A program made the translations under genes and the position numbers. Under the pieces are notes generated by a model. The model was not told where the DNA came from, searched no databases, and saw only the letters and a list, made by a program, of their open reading frames with translations. Below are positions 57,056-64,000 of a stretch of DNA of 64,000 bases, in pieces. Source of the DNA: Pseudomonadota bacterium (GTDB taxonomy: Bacteria; Desulfobacterota; Desulfovibrionia; Desulfovibrionales; Desulfovibrionaceae); NCBI GenBank assembly GCA_023411815.1, contig JAEYOJ010000157.1, positions 1 through 64,000 on the forward strand, written 5' to 3'. Position 1 is the first letter of the stretch. Each line of letters begins with the position of its first letter.

Positions 57056-58126
57056 CTAGGTATCGGGAAGCGTCGATGGGGGGATGGTCGGACCGACTTG
57101 CCGGCCAAGCCAATCAAGAGCGACCTCGTAATAAATATCATGCCTGCCTTCGAAAAGAACCAAGGTCGCATTGAGGGAAGACCGCTCGAACAGCTTGGGC
57201 CAGGCGTAACCAGAGGCCACCTCGCTGGTGCGTTTGTCCAGGAAGTGAGCAGGCAGTTGGCCCTGCTCGTCGATAAAACGCATGTCCTCCTTGGAGAACA
57301 TGTCATCTTCCGCAGCCAAGTCGTTGAACGAGCGCAGGGAGTGACTGGGCGGCACATAATCATCTTCCACCCCGACGGCAACCTGAACACGTACAGCCTT
57401 ACCTCTGGCCCCTTTCAGATGAGCTGACGGGCTTCGGCGCATGCAATCCAGGGCTGCTTCTGATCCTGGAGAGGGCGCCCCGCCACATGAGTCAGTAATA
57501 TGGGAGACGTAATGTCGTTTGGGTTGAAAGACCTTATTGTACTGAAACCAGTCATTCAGATCATAGACAGGAACCCAGGCTGACACCGCCGTCCATAACT
57601 CTGGATACATCCCAGCCATGACCAGGGCGCTCATGGCGCCACCTGAAAAACCAATCAGGTAGATTCTGGATTCATCGACATTGGCGTTGTTCCTCGCGTA
57701 ACGCAAAGCATCGACAATATCTTGAATAGCAAGCTCCGACACTGTGGCCTGCGGATTGTTGTTCACTCCCCTGAAGTCTGGATGGATGAAAATCCACCCA
57801 TTCTGTACTGCCCAAAGCGCATATGGTATGCTGGCTCTCTGAGTATAATTATCACTCCAACTGTGAAGAGCGACCAAGAGAGGCTTTTTTTCCTTTGAGG
57901 GAGGATCGTAGAACAACGCCGGCTGTTCCGTTCCGTCGACGGTAGAGATGATCCCGATCGTACGTACTTGCGGAACATGCTTTTCCCATGACAAATCCGC
58001 AGGTAAATTGGAATAGGTGGCCGAATACCGAAAGGAGTTCGACATTGCCGCCTGACCTGGACGGTAGTCCGCGCATGCGGCAAGGGCGAACAGCAGGATG
58101 GCCATTCTGAGACAGATGAACGGCAT
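57056..58126 (-). CDS. Lipoprotein alpha/beta hydrolase (S9/esterase type)
   Basis: The 356-residue protein has a lipoprotein signal ending in LFALAAC (Cys18). The alpha/beta hydrolase fold has ALHSWSDNYTQ (oxyanion), HPDFRGVNNN, nucleophile S161 in IGFSGGAMS, an acid in VGVEDDYVPP and His in GRHDIYYE. It probably cleaves peptides or esters at the outer membrane. A start at 58126 gives a normal signal peptide; ATG 58177 adds 17 residues without a binding site. It runs toward the VanX-like gene. Confidence 0.85.
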   Translation of the reverse strand: MPFICLRMAILLFALAACADYRPGQAAMSNSFRYSATYSNLPADLSWEKHVPQVRTIGIISTVDGTEQPALFYDPPSKEKKPLLVALHSWSDNYTQRASIPYALWAVQNGWIFIHPDFRGVNNNPQATVSELAIQDIVDALRYARNNANVDESRIYLIGFSGGAMSALVMAGMYPELWTAVSAWVPVYDLNDWFQYNKVFQPKRHYVSHITDSCGGAPSPGSEAALDCMRRSPSAHLKGARGKAVRVQVAVGVEDDYVPPSHSLRSFNDLAAEDDMFSKEDMRFIDEQGQLPAHFLDKRTSEVASGYAWPKLFERSSLNATLVLFEGRHDIYYEVALDWLGRQVGPTIPPSTLPDT

Positions 58127-58213
58127 TGGATTGCGTCTCTCAAGCCATCCTGTATTTGCCTCTCTGCAATTTTTCATCTGGATAGATTAGATGATGCAGA
58201 CCATAAACGTAGA

Positions 58214-58408
58214 TTATTTTTTCTTGATCCGAGGCAGCAGGTATTTGGCTTGGACATTCAACATAGAGCCGGTTCCCAGAGGAGCTGTCACGCTACGACG
58301 CACTAAAAAATGACCATGGTTGCCAGCCAAAAGTTCATACTGCTGATGCAGCGCCGCGCAACCTACCTGATATACGTAAGTACACGCTAAACATATTATA
58401 TTAATACT
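58214..58408 (-). pseudogene. Possible decayed lipoprotein-like ORF
   Basis: In one minus-strand frame there is an open stretch of about 65 codons with no start: CLACTYVYQVGCAALHQQYE continues to end LLPRIKKK at a TAA. LAC followed by T looks like a lipobox, but the preceding stop leaves no room for a signal peptide. The composition is protein-like, so it is either a remnant or a chance open frame. Confidence 0.3.
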
Positions 58409-58559
58409 TTAAAATAACGTAAATTGCATGAATTATGCCTGGAACATAGCCCAGCAAAGTTAGTAGAATATTGATCCAAAAATGAATTCCTATACCAACC
58501 TGTAAAAACACACCTAAAGGTGGAAGGAGTATCGCCAACAGAATGCGCAAGATATCCAT
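58401..58559 (-). CDS. YqaE/Pmp3 family small membrane protein
   Basis: The 52-residue protein MDILRILLAILLPPLGVFLQ... has two hydrophobic helices joined by a short turn, with the family pattern LLPPLGVFLQVGIG, ILLTLLGYVPGIIHAIYVI. Members (yeast Pmp3) protect membranes under salt or cold stress by changing potential. CAGGAG lies six bases before the ATG. It is too short for common gene-size cut-offs. A CsbD gene is next to it on the same strand. Confidence 0.85.
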   Translation of the reverse strand: MDILRILLAILLPPLGVFLQVGIGIHFWINILLTLLGYVPGIIHAIYVILKY

Positions 58560-58717
58560 ACTAACTCCTGTCATGGTTGCCAGGACATAAAACCAGGACT
58601 AATTTTGACCTGTCGAACAATTTATGCACAACCAGCTGCAAGTGCTAATCTAAAGCTATCTTGTACTGTTGACGGCTTGACTTGCCCACGATATTGCATT
58701 GGCAAGTCAATATCCCA

Positions 58718-58918
58718 TCAATGGATGCTGGAGATCCAACTGTTAACTTCCTTTTCAGCCTCATCCTTTTGTTTACCGTATCGCTCTTGGATTTTCCCTA
58801 TGAGTTTGTCCCGATCACCCTCTATCATATCCAAATCATCGCCTGTGAGCTTGCCCCATTGCCTTTGCGCCTCACCTCGCATCTGCTTCCACTTGCCCTT
58901 CCAGGTCTCGGCATTCAT
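58718..58918 (-). CDS. CsbD family stress protein
   Basis: The 66-residue hydrophilic helical protein begins MNAETWKGKWKQMRGEAQ, the typical CsbD-like opening, then KLTGDDLDMIEGDRDKLIG and KIQERYGKQKDEAEKEV. CsbD proteins are among the most induced under general stress in many bacteria, with unknown biochemistry. AAGGAG precedes the ATG. It sits upstream of YqaE/Pmp3, suggesting a stress pair. Confidence 0.93.
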   Translation of the reverse strand: MNAETWKGKWKQMRGEAQRQWGKLTGDDLDMIEGDRDKLIGKIQERYGKQKDEAEKEVNSWISSIH

Positions 58919-59246
58919 CGAAGGCTCCTTTTCTATGGTTCCTATGGCCTGTCATTCCTGACAAAACTAAGCAAATCTACTCAGACAAAGTATCAGTGCA
59001 TCTCCGAAATAAAAGTCGGTGTTAAGCCTTCATCCATGGGATAAAGCCTGACACGAACCAGGATTATCAAAAAATACAGCCTTGATGAGGAAGAAGGGCG
59101 TATTGAGCAAACGATGACTAGGGGGCAAGCGATGCCAGGGTCGGGCTCTTCCGAGAAGTGTCAGATATACTTGATCTTCAGGCTTTAAAGAATCGAAGAA
59201 TCTCGGCATTCTGTTGGGATCATTCGATAATAGCAGCCAGAGAAGT
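58919..59246. other. AT-rich intergenic stretch between csbD and ppaC terminator
   Basis: About 330 bases without a supported gene. It must carry the csbD promoter on the minus strand. It is more AT-rich than the surrounding coding DNA. A short open frame beginning near 59158 has a composition unlike a protein and runs into the ppaC terminator. No tRNA or repeat is evident. Confidence 0.4.
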
Positions 59247-59280
59247 AAAAAAGCCCGGCCTGGTAATCCAGACCGGGCTG
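59247..59280 (-). terminator. Rho-independent terminator of ppaC
   Basis: On the minus strand AGCCCGGTCTGG-atta-CCAGGCCGGGCT is a 12-pair stem with one T-G wobble and is followed directly by TTTTT. It starts 22 bases after the ppaC stop. This is a textbook terminator. Confidence 0.92.
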
Positions 59281-59302
59281 AGTGAATGCACGAGGGTTCA
59301 GC

Positions 59303-60223
59303 TTACTTGCCGAAAGCCTTCTCGAAGGGGGGCACGACCTGCTTCTTGCGGCTCATGACGCCCTTGAGCCAGACGGAGTCGCCACCGGCCTTGACGCCGA
59401 AGGCCTTCTCGACCACGGAGGGATCCTTGGACGCGATCAGCATCTCGGAGCCTTCCTTCATGATATCGGTGAGCAGGAGGAAAACGCTGTGGCGGCCTTC
59501 GCCCTGCATCTTCTTGATCTCGGCGAGCAGACCGGCCTTAACGGGCTCAAGGATGGACAGGTCGACGACTTCCAGCTGGCCGATGCCAACCTTATTGCCG
59601 GACATGTCGAAGTCCTTGTAGTCGCGGTGAACGAGGTCCTTCATGGACGCACCTTCGACAGCGGACTTGACCTTGAACATCTCCATACCCAGGGCCATGA
59701 CGTCGCTCACGCCGGCGATCTTGGCCAGGGCCTCCACGGCCTTCTTGTCATCCTCGGTGCAGGTCACGGACTTGAACATGACAGTGTCGCTCAGGATGGC
59801 GCAGAGCATGCCGCCAGCGATACCCTTGGGAATCTCGATCTTGTAGAAGTCGTACATGCCCTTGATGACGGTGCAGGTGCAGCCGGCGGGCCAGACCCAC
59901 ATGGTCAGGGGATTGGAGGTGGTCACGTCGCCCAGCTTGTGGTGGTCGACGATGGCCAGCAGCTCGCCCTTGGCCAGGTTATCAACGGTCTGGGCGATGT
60001 CGGAGTGGTCGACGAGCATGATCTTCTTGCCGGTTGCGTCGTTGATCAACTCGGGAGCCTTGAGCCCGAACTTGTCCGCAACGAACTTGGACTCGGGGGT
60101 GAGAGCGCCCTGGGCGGCGGCGACGGCCTCGATGCCGCGCTTGGTCATCAGGTCAGCAAGAGCGATGGCGGAGACGATGGAGTCGGTGTCCGGATTCTTG
60201 TGTCCAACAACATAGGCAGCCAT
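59303..60223 (-). CDS. ppaC: Manganese-dependent inorganic pyrophosphatase
   Basis: Family II pyrophosphatase hydrolyses PPi; in sulfate reducers it pulls sulfate activation (APS formation by Sat) forward. The 306-residue protein has the DHH-type motifs GHKNPDTDS, LVDHSDIAQ and VDHHKLGD, and a C-terminal DHHA2 domain with SRKKQVVPP. AGGAGG lies eight bases before the ATG. It has its own promoter and terminator and lies downstream of PTS genes. Confidence 0.96.
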   Translation of the reverse strand: MAAYVVGHKNPDTDSIVSAIALADLMTKRGIEAVAAAQGALTPESKFVADKFGLKAPELINDATGKKIMLVDHSDIAQTVDNLAKGELLAIVDHHKLGDVTTSNPLTMWVWPAGCTCTVIKGMYDFYKIEIPKGIAGGMLCAILSDTVMFKSVTCTEDDKKAVEALAKIAGVSDVMALGMEMFKVKSAVEGASMKDLVHRDYKDFDMSGNKVGIGQLEVVDLSILEPVKAGLLAEIKKMQGEGRHSVFLLLTDIMKEGSEMLIASKDPSVVEKAFGVKAGGDSVWLKGVMSRKKQVVPPFEKAFGK

Positions 60224-60267
60224 TGTAGGTTCCTCCTATATGGGATTGCGAAATTGCAGCCAAGAGA

Positions 60268-60305
60268 GGCTTGTGCGAAATAGCACAAACCCACCACGCT
60301 GCCAA
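60268..60305 (-). promoter_or_regulatory. ppaC promoter with an inverted repeat over the -10
   Basis: On the minus strand TTGGCA (60305-60300) and TATTTC (60282-60277) are spaced 17 bases, a reasonable sigma70 promoter about 50 bases before the ppaC ATG. A 9-bp inverted repeat, GGTTTGTGC / GCACAAGCC with one mismatch, flanks the -10 hexamer. It may be a repressor operator or a small hairpin at the end of the PTS IIC transcript. Confidence 0.55.
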
Positions 60306-60337
60306 GACATTTTCACTCCGGTTCATGGAAAAACGCA

Positions 60338-60988
60338 TTACGCGCCAAGACTTGCAAGATAGGCTGCGAACGCCACAGCTGCCGCTGACACGGCCAGCAG
60401 AATATACCCAAGACGAAAGCGGATCGAAAGCAAACCGCCTAAACTGGCTCCAAACCAGATATGCCACCACTTTACTGGCAGAAGGACAACATAGCTCTGC
60501 ATGAACGGCAAAGCCGCCCCAGCAATCCACACAAGCGTAATGGAACTCGTGAGGAAGAAGACCCAATTGATGAGGGACATGCGCACGAAGCCCCTGCGCA
60601 CAAGTACGTCAGGAGAAAATGCCTCCTTGCCGCCGCGAGAAGACCGCAGCAGCTCATTATAGCTCTTGTTTTGCCGTTCACGTTCCATGGCCTCGATGCG
60701 TGAGCCAAGCCAGGCCAGTGGCAGACAGACAATGATAGCGAGGACAGCCAATGGTGGGGCAGTGAATTGGTATATTTCTACGAGGGTCAGCGCCGCCAAG
60801 GTCGATGCGGCCATTTGCGGCGGAATGAACGTGCCCGCAGGTATAAGGTCCATCCAAAATAGTTCGAAGAACAGGCTGATGGAAATCGCCGTGGGCAAGT
60901 CACCGGAAAGCAGGCCCCATAGAAGACCTATGGCTAACGGCCGCTCAAGGAGACCTATGTTGAACTGGAAACGGAAAAGAGAAAACAA
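60338..60988 (-). CDS. PTS mannose/sorbose-family EIIC component, N-terminus apparently frameshifted
   Basis: EIIC is a membrane subunit of the mannose-type phosphotransferase. The open frame gives 216 residues starting at a TTG. It aligns with the family from FRFQFNIGLLERPLAIGLL through FFELFWMDLIPAGTFIPP. The first membrane helix is missing in this frame. It is found in another frame starting at ATG 61032 (MPLHVLLPLTSFF), eleven bases after the EIIB stop. The two frames would join if the T9 tract at 60992-61000 had one more T. Either the gene is broken or programmed slippage occurs, or the read is in error. No EIID follows. Confidence 0.8.
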   Translation of the reverse strand: MFSLFRFQFNIGLLERPLAIGLLWGLLSGDLPTAISISLFFELFWMDLIPAGTFIPPQMAASTLAALTLVEIYQFTAPPLAVLAIIVCLPLAWLGSRIEAMERERQNKSYNELLRSSRGGKEAFSPDVLVRRGFVRMSLINWVFFLTSSITLVWIAGAALPFMQSYVVLLPVKWWHIWFGASLGGLLSIRFRLGYILLAVSAAAVAFAAYLASLGA

Positions 60989-61043
60989 GACAAAAAAAAA
61001 CTGGTGAGGGGCAGCAACACATGCAAGGGCATCTGGCCCAAGG

Positions 61044-61511
61044 TCACGAAAAGATCCTCACTTGGACGGAATCGTTAGGCACGCAACGGAAATCCAATCT
61101 GACGCCCTTGCGGCTGAAGAACTCGATGCAAGACTGATCCTCACTGCTGAGGGCGACATGTGCACAGATCTGCCGCTTGCCCGGACTGTAATGGAGATTG
61201 CCGATGTTCAGTCCTTCGAAGGCGAAACCATGCTCATACGCCCGCCTAGCGTCGGGACAGGATGAAAAGAGAACCAGGGCATCGGCCCAATTACCAGCGC
61301 CATGGCGAGCCAGCAGGTCGGCCAAGGCATCTATTTTGGTAAAAACGACCTTCACGTCGTTCGGAATGGCCAATGACATAATTTCCTGACGTAAGGCATC
61401 AGTGGCCAATTCATCGTTCACGACGATGAGCAGCGCCGCCCCGGTATAGGGCAGCCATGTCTCGATGATCTGACCATGGATCAAGCGATTGTCGATGCGC
61501 ACCCAAAGCAT
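61044..61511 (-). CDS. PTS mannose/sorbose-family EIIB component
   Basis: The 155-residue cytoplasmic EIIB carries the phospho-histidine in RIDNRLIHGQIIETW (H13), the hallmark of the mannose family. The rest (LIVVNDELATDALRQEI and LNIGNLHYSPGKRQ) fits. It starts three bases after the EIIA stop. With EIIC apparently disrupted and EIID absent, it may serve regulation rather than sugar uptake. Confidence 0.92.
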   Translation of the reverse strand: MLWVRIDNRLIHGQIIETWLPYTGAALLIVVNDELATDALRQEIMSLAIPNDVKVVFTKIDALADLLARHGAGNWADALVLFSSCPDARRAYEHGFAFEGLNIGNLHYSPGKRQICAHVALSSEDQSCIEFFSRKGVRLDFRCVPNDSVQVRIFS

Positions 61512-61514
61512 GGA

Positions 61515-61955
61515 TTATCCGTCCGCGATCTTCTGCCGCAGCACCTCGCCAGCCACGACGATACCTTGCACCCCGGCTTTCTTGGCCTCCCGGGCCAGAT
61601 CAGCCGGAGGCAGATGCCTGCTGCCGAGCACCTTGAGCAGCATGGGCAAGTTGACTCCGGTGATGACCTCGACATGCGCCGTGCCAAGCAGGGACAAGCT
61701 CAGGTTGGTTGGCGTCCCCCCGAACATGTCCGTCAAGATGAGCACGCCATTGCCGGTGTCGGTATCCTGGATGGCGGATTTGATGGTCTGGACTGTTTCT
61801 TCCACATTGGAAGTGACATCAACGGGAATGGACCGGCAGCCCTCCCGAGGGCCCAGTATGAGTTGGGCCGCCGCCAACAGGCGTTCGCCGTAATCCGTGT
61901 GCGTGACGATGATGACGCCCGTTATTTTGGGCTGATCCTTGCGTATCGATTTCAT
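61515..61955 (-). CDS. PTS mannose-family EIIA component
   Basis: The 146-residue EIIA has its phospho-histidine in VIIVTHTDYGERLL (H19) and the family motif LILTDMFGGTPTNLSLSLL. It transfers phosphate from HPr to EIIB. It lies 50 bases downstream of rapZ, with EIIB following. Phosphoryl-transfer genes here sit with rpoN and ptsN, so a regulatory phosphorelay is plausible. Confidence 0.92.
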   Translation of the reverse strand: MKSIRKDQPKITGVIIVTHTDYGERLLAAAQLILGPREGCRSIPVDVTSNVEETVQTIKSAIQDTDTGNGVLILTDMFGGTPTNLSLSLLGTAHVEVITGVNLPMLLKVLGSRHLPPADLAREAKKAGVQGIVVAGEVLRQKIADG

Positions 61956-62005
61956 CGCGTTTTGATTAGCGCCTCGCCCTTCCTATGTCCACAGTCAATT
62001 CAATA

Positions 62006-62890
62006 TCAGCCTTTCTCGATATGCCGGTGCTCCAAGCTGACGGCGTAGCCTTGTTCCTTGAGGATTTTGAAAAGCGACTCGGCGGTGGCGACTGATCGAT
62101 GCCGCCCTCCGGTACAGCCCAGCCCGATGGTCACCCTGAAGCGGCCCTCGCGGGCGAAGAGAGGCAGAAGGAACAAAAGGAATCTCACGAGCTTGTCCGC
62201 AAACTGCTTCCCGCTTTCTTCCTGGAACACGTAATCGGAGACAATCTGGTCCTTGCCCGTGAGCGGACGCAGCAGAAGATCGAAATATGGATTGGGCAAA
62301 AAGCGCAAGTCGAAGAGGAGGTCGGCCTCCTTGGGTGGCCCGTACTTGAATCCGAATGAGATGATATGCACTCGCAGGCCGGAGGTTTGCTCCTCCAGAT
62401 AACTCCACTTCTCCTGCAATACGCGCCGAAGGTCGTGCACGGAGTAATGCGTGGTGTCGAGGACCAGGTCGGCTTCGGCACGCACGGGTTCCAGCAGATT
62501 TCGCTCCAACTCCAGTGCTTGCTGCAGACCGAGCTGTTCGGATTCGAGCGGGTGAGGCCGCCTTGTGGTTGCATACCGGCGCATCAGTTCCGGCAACTCA
62601 GCTTCTATAAAAATGACCTGCAGTGAGATGTCATATTGCGCCAGGTCCTGCCGGGCCTGCCCCCAGTGCCGAAGAAAGTCCTGCTGGCGGATATCCATGC
62701 CCAAGGCCAGCCCCTTGCCGGGCAAAACCTCCTGCCCTTCATACAGACCGACCAGCTTGGGCAGCATGGATGCCGGAAGGCCGTCCACGCAGAAGAAGCC
62801 CAGGTCTTCAAACACGTTCAGGGCTGTGCTCTTTCCTGCTCCGGACAACCCTGTCAGGACGAGCACGGGAATGGGAGAAGGCCTAGGCAT
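62006..62890 (-). CDS. rapZ: RNase adapter protein RapZ (YvcJ family)
   Basis: The 294-residue protein has Walker A TGLSGAGKST (about residues 13-22), the YvcJ middle region FIEAELPELMRRYATTRRPH and the C-terminal GCTGGRHRSV. In enterobacteria RapZ controls the GlmZ sRNA and glucosamine-6-phosphate synthase. Outside them it is an NTPase or nucleotide-sensing adapter. It is placed after ptsN, as in most proteobacteria. Confidence 0.95.
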   Translation of the reverse strand: MPRPSPIPVLVLTGLSGAGKSTALNVFEDLGFFCVDGLPASMLPKLVGLYEGQEVLPGKGLALGMDIRQQDFLRHWGQARQDLAQYDISLQVIFIEAELPELMRRYATTRRPHPLESEQLGLQQALELERNLLEPVRAEADLVLDTTHYSVHDLRRVLQEKWSYLEEQTSGLRVHIISFGFKYGPPKEADLLFDLRFLPNPYFDLLLRPLTGKDQIVSDYVFQEESGKQFADKLVRFLLFLLPLFAREGRFRVTIGLGCTGGRHRSVATAESLFKILKEQGYAVSLEHRHIEKG

Positions 62891-62902
62891 GGAGCGCCTC
62901 GA

Positions 62903-63352
62903 TCACATGGTTTTAAGCAAGGCGTGCAACTCGTCGCGCCCATCGGCCTCGAGGAAGGAGCGTCTGAATTCCTGATCTTTAAGCAGTTTCGAGATATGCG
63001 CAAGGATGCGCAGATGCATGCCCGCAGCCTGTTCAGGAGCCAGTACCAAAAAGAAAATGGTGCATGGCTTGCCGTCGAGGGCTTCGAAACGCACCCCTCG
63101 ACGGCTGCGCCCGACCACGAGAATAATCCTGTCCAGCCCCACGAGCTTGCCATGGGGAATGGCCACGCCGTCACCGATGCCGGTCGTGCCCAACTGTTCG
63201 CGTTCCAGCAGAACTTGCAACGCGCTGGCCAAGTTCAGGTCGGGAAACTCGTTCTGGAGGGGCTCCACAAGTTCCTTCAGCACATCCGGCTTGGCTGTGG
63301 CCGCCAGATCCGCAAGAACCAGATTCTTACGCAGATAATCCGCAATCAGCAT
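62903..63352 (-). CDS. ptsN: Nitrogen PTS EIIA protein (PtsN)
   Basis: The 149-residue protein has the EIIA-Ntr phospho-histidine in VAIPHGKL (H67), GTTGIGDGVA before it and an FFLVLAPEQ strand after it. It links the PTS phosphorelay to nitrogen and potassium control. It starts four bases after the hpf stop. Confidence 0.95.
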   Translation of the reverse strand: MLIADYLRKNLVLADLAATAKPDVLKELVEPLQNEFPDLNLASALQVLLEREQLGTTGIGDGVAIPHGKLVGLDRIILVVGRSRRGVRFEALDGKPCTIFFLVLAPEQAAGMHLRILAHISKLLKDQEFRRSFLEADGRDELHALLKTM

Positions 63353-63356
63353 GTGC

Positions 63357-63890
63357 TCATAACCCCGGATCGATGAGGCCGTAGTTGCCGTCCTTGCGCT
63401 GGTAAATCACATTGACGCGCTCGGTCTCGGCGTTGTGGAAGACCAGAAACTCATAACCCAGGCTCTCCAGTTGCATGGCAGCCTCGTCCACGTCCATGGG
63501 CTTGGGGATATAGGTGTCGGACTCGATGATGGTGCGCTCCTTGCGGCCGCCGGCCTGCGCATAGCTGAACACGTCCAGGCGAACCGAGGTCTGCCCGGCC
63601 TTCTTGTGCAGGGCTTTCTTGTCGCTGTTCTTTTTGACTTGCGCAACGAGCTTGTCCAGGACCATATCGATTGTGGCGTACATGTCCTGGGACTCTTCGG
63701 TGGCCGACAAATGCAAGCTGCCGCCGGAAAGCACCACTTCGGCCATGTGCCGGTGCTTCTCGACACTCATGTTGACCTGCAGCTCGGCATTGTCCAGTCC
63801 ATGTTTGGAGAGCTTGCCAAACCGGTTTCGCGCGTAATTCTTGAGGTGCTCGGAAGGCTCGAAGTTCTTGAACGTGAAATGGATGTTCAT
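63357..63890 (-). CDS. hpf: Ribosome hibernation promoting factor, long form
   Basis: The 177-residue protein has the N-terminal S30AE domain (about 1-95, NIHFTFKNFEPSEHLKNYA...) and the C-terminal dimerisation domain (about 120-175, KPMDVDEAAMQLESLGYEF and YQRKDGNYGLIDP). Long HPF forms 100S dimers of idle ribosomes. AAAAGGAG precedes the ATG. Its place after rpoN is typical. Confidence 0.96.
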   Translation of the reverse strand: MNIHFTFKNFEPSEHLKNYARNRFGKLSKHGLDNAELQVNMSVEKHRHMAEVVLSGGSLHLSATEESQDMYATIDMVLDKLVAQVKKNSDKKALHKKAGQTSVRLDVFSYAQAGGRKERTIIESDTYIPKPMDVDEAAMQLESLGYEFLVFHNAETERVNVIYQRKDGNYGLIDPGL

Positions 63891-63920
63891 GCCTGCTCCT
63901 TTTGCGCGGGTTGGCGAGAA

Positions 63921-64000
63921 TCAGAAGATTTGCTTGCGCTTCGAAGAGGAGTCTATGCCCAAGGCCGAACGGTACTTGGCCACTGTCCTGCGGGCAATGT
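63921..64000 (-). CDS. rpoN: RNA polymerase sigma-54 factor, C-terminal end only
   Basis: Only the last 26 codons are in the window. They read IARRTVAKYRSALGI to a final KRKQIF, which is the RpoN box ARRTVAKYR that contacts the -24 promoter element. The rest of the gene lies beyond the right edge. The stop is 30 bases before the hpf start. Confidence 0.93.
   Translation of the reverse strand, partial: IARRTVAKYRSALGIDSSSKRKQIF

Noticed and set aside
59158..59358. 66-codon open frame
   Set aside because: It runs through the ppaC terminator and into ppaC on the other strand, without a ribosome binding site.

Overview
The window looks like a chromosomal segment of a moderately GC-rich sulfate-reducing deltaproteobacterium of the Desulfovibrionaceae. 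This is an inference from gene content and order: a rpoN-hpf-ptsN-rapZ locus followed by mannose-type PTS IIA/IIB/IIC genes, an Mn-dependent pyrophosphatase, a soluble receptor-like protein with STAS, CheY, CheA, CheR and CheB, a phenylacetate-CoA ligase paired with an ACT protein, and clpS-clpA-aat. I see no rRNA, tRNA, CRISPR array or intact insertion sequence. Both window edges cut a gene: gpmI at the left and rpoN at the right.

Layout. 1-5.6 kb: gpmI and rsfS on the minus strand, then paaK, an ACT-domain protein and rtcB on the plus strand. 5.7-7.8 kb: a hybrid histidine kinase. 7.9-15.2 kb: a minus-strand run of uvrB, a K+ channel, ligA and two tandem dapB copies. The dapB copies come from a direct duplication of about 0.92 kb that also copied the 3' end of ligA, and a 126-bp element with terminal inverted repeats lies between them. 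15.3-21.9 kb: a hypothetical protein with a GT9 glycosyltransferase, the N-end-rule module (clpS, clpA, aat), a CYTH protein and crcB with a DUF190 gene. 22-29.1 kb: a chemotaxis cluster with no CheW or CheZ but with an unusual duplicated receptor-like protein. 29.6-37.5 kb: two methyltransferases and an overlapping six-gene glycan operon (four glycosyltransferases, a histidine phosphatase and a deacetylase).

37.6-49.2 kb holds the most unusual locus. Seven closely packed genes encode a small FtsX-type permease, a LolD/MacB-type ATPase, a 1625-residue fusion of an apparently inactive M28 peptidase to an FtsX permease, two very large polytopic membrane proteins, a soluble protein of unknown function and a PqqD-like (RRE-type) protein. 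I infer one envelope export or peptide-handling machine and do not recognise it as a described system.

49.2-64 kb: a BaiN/HI0933-type flavoprotein, a 52-residue lipoprotein with a strong terminator, glutamate synthase (gltB), a bacterial cereblon-like CULT-domain protein, a VanX-type dipeptidase, a lipoprotein hydrolase, small stress genes (YqaE/Pmp3 and CsbD), ppaC, and the PTS/rapZ/ptsN/hpf/rpoN locus. The PTS IIC gene appears frameshifted at a nine-T tract within its first membrane helix.
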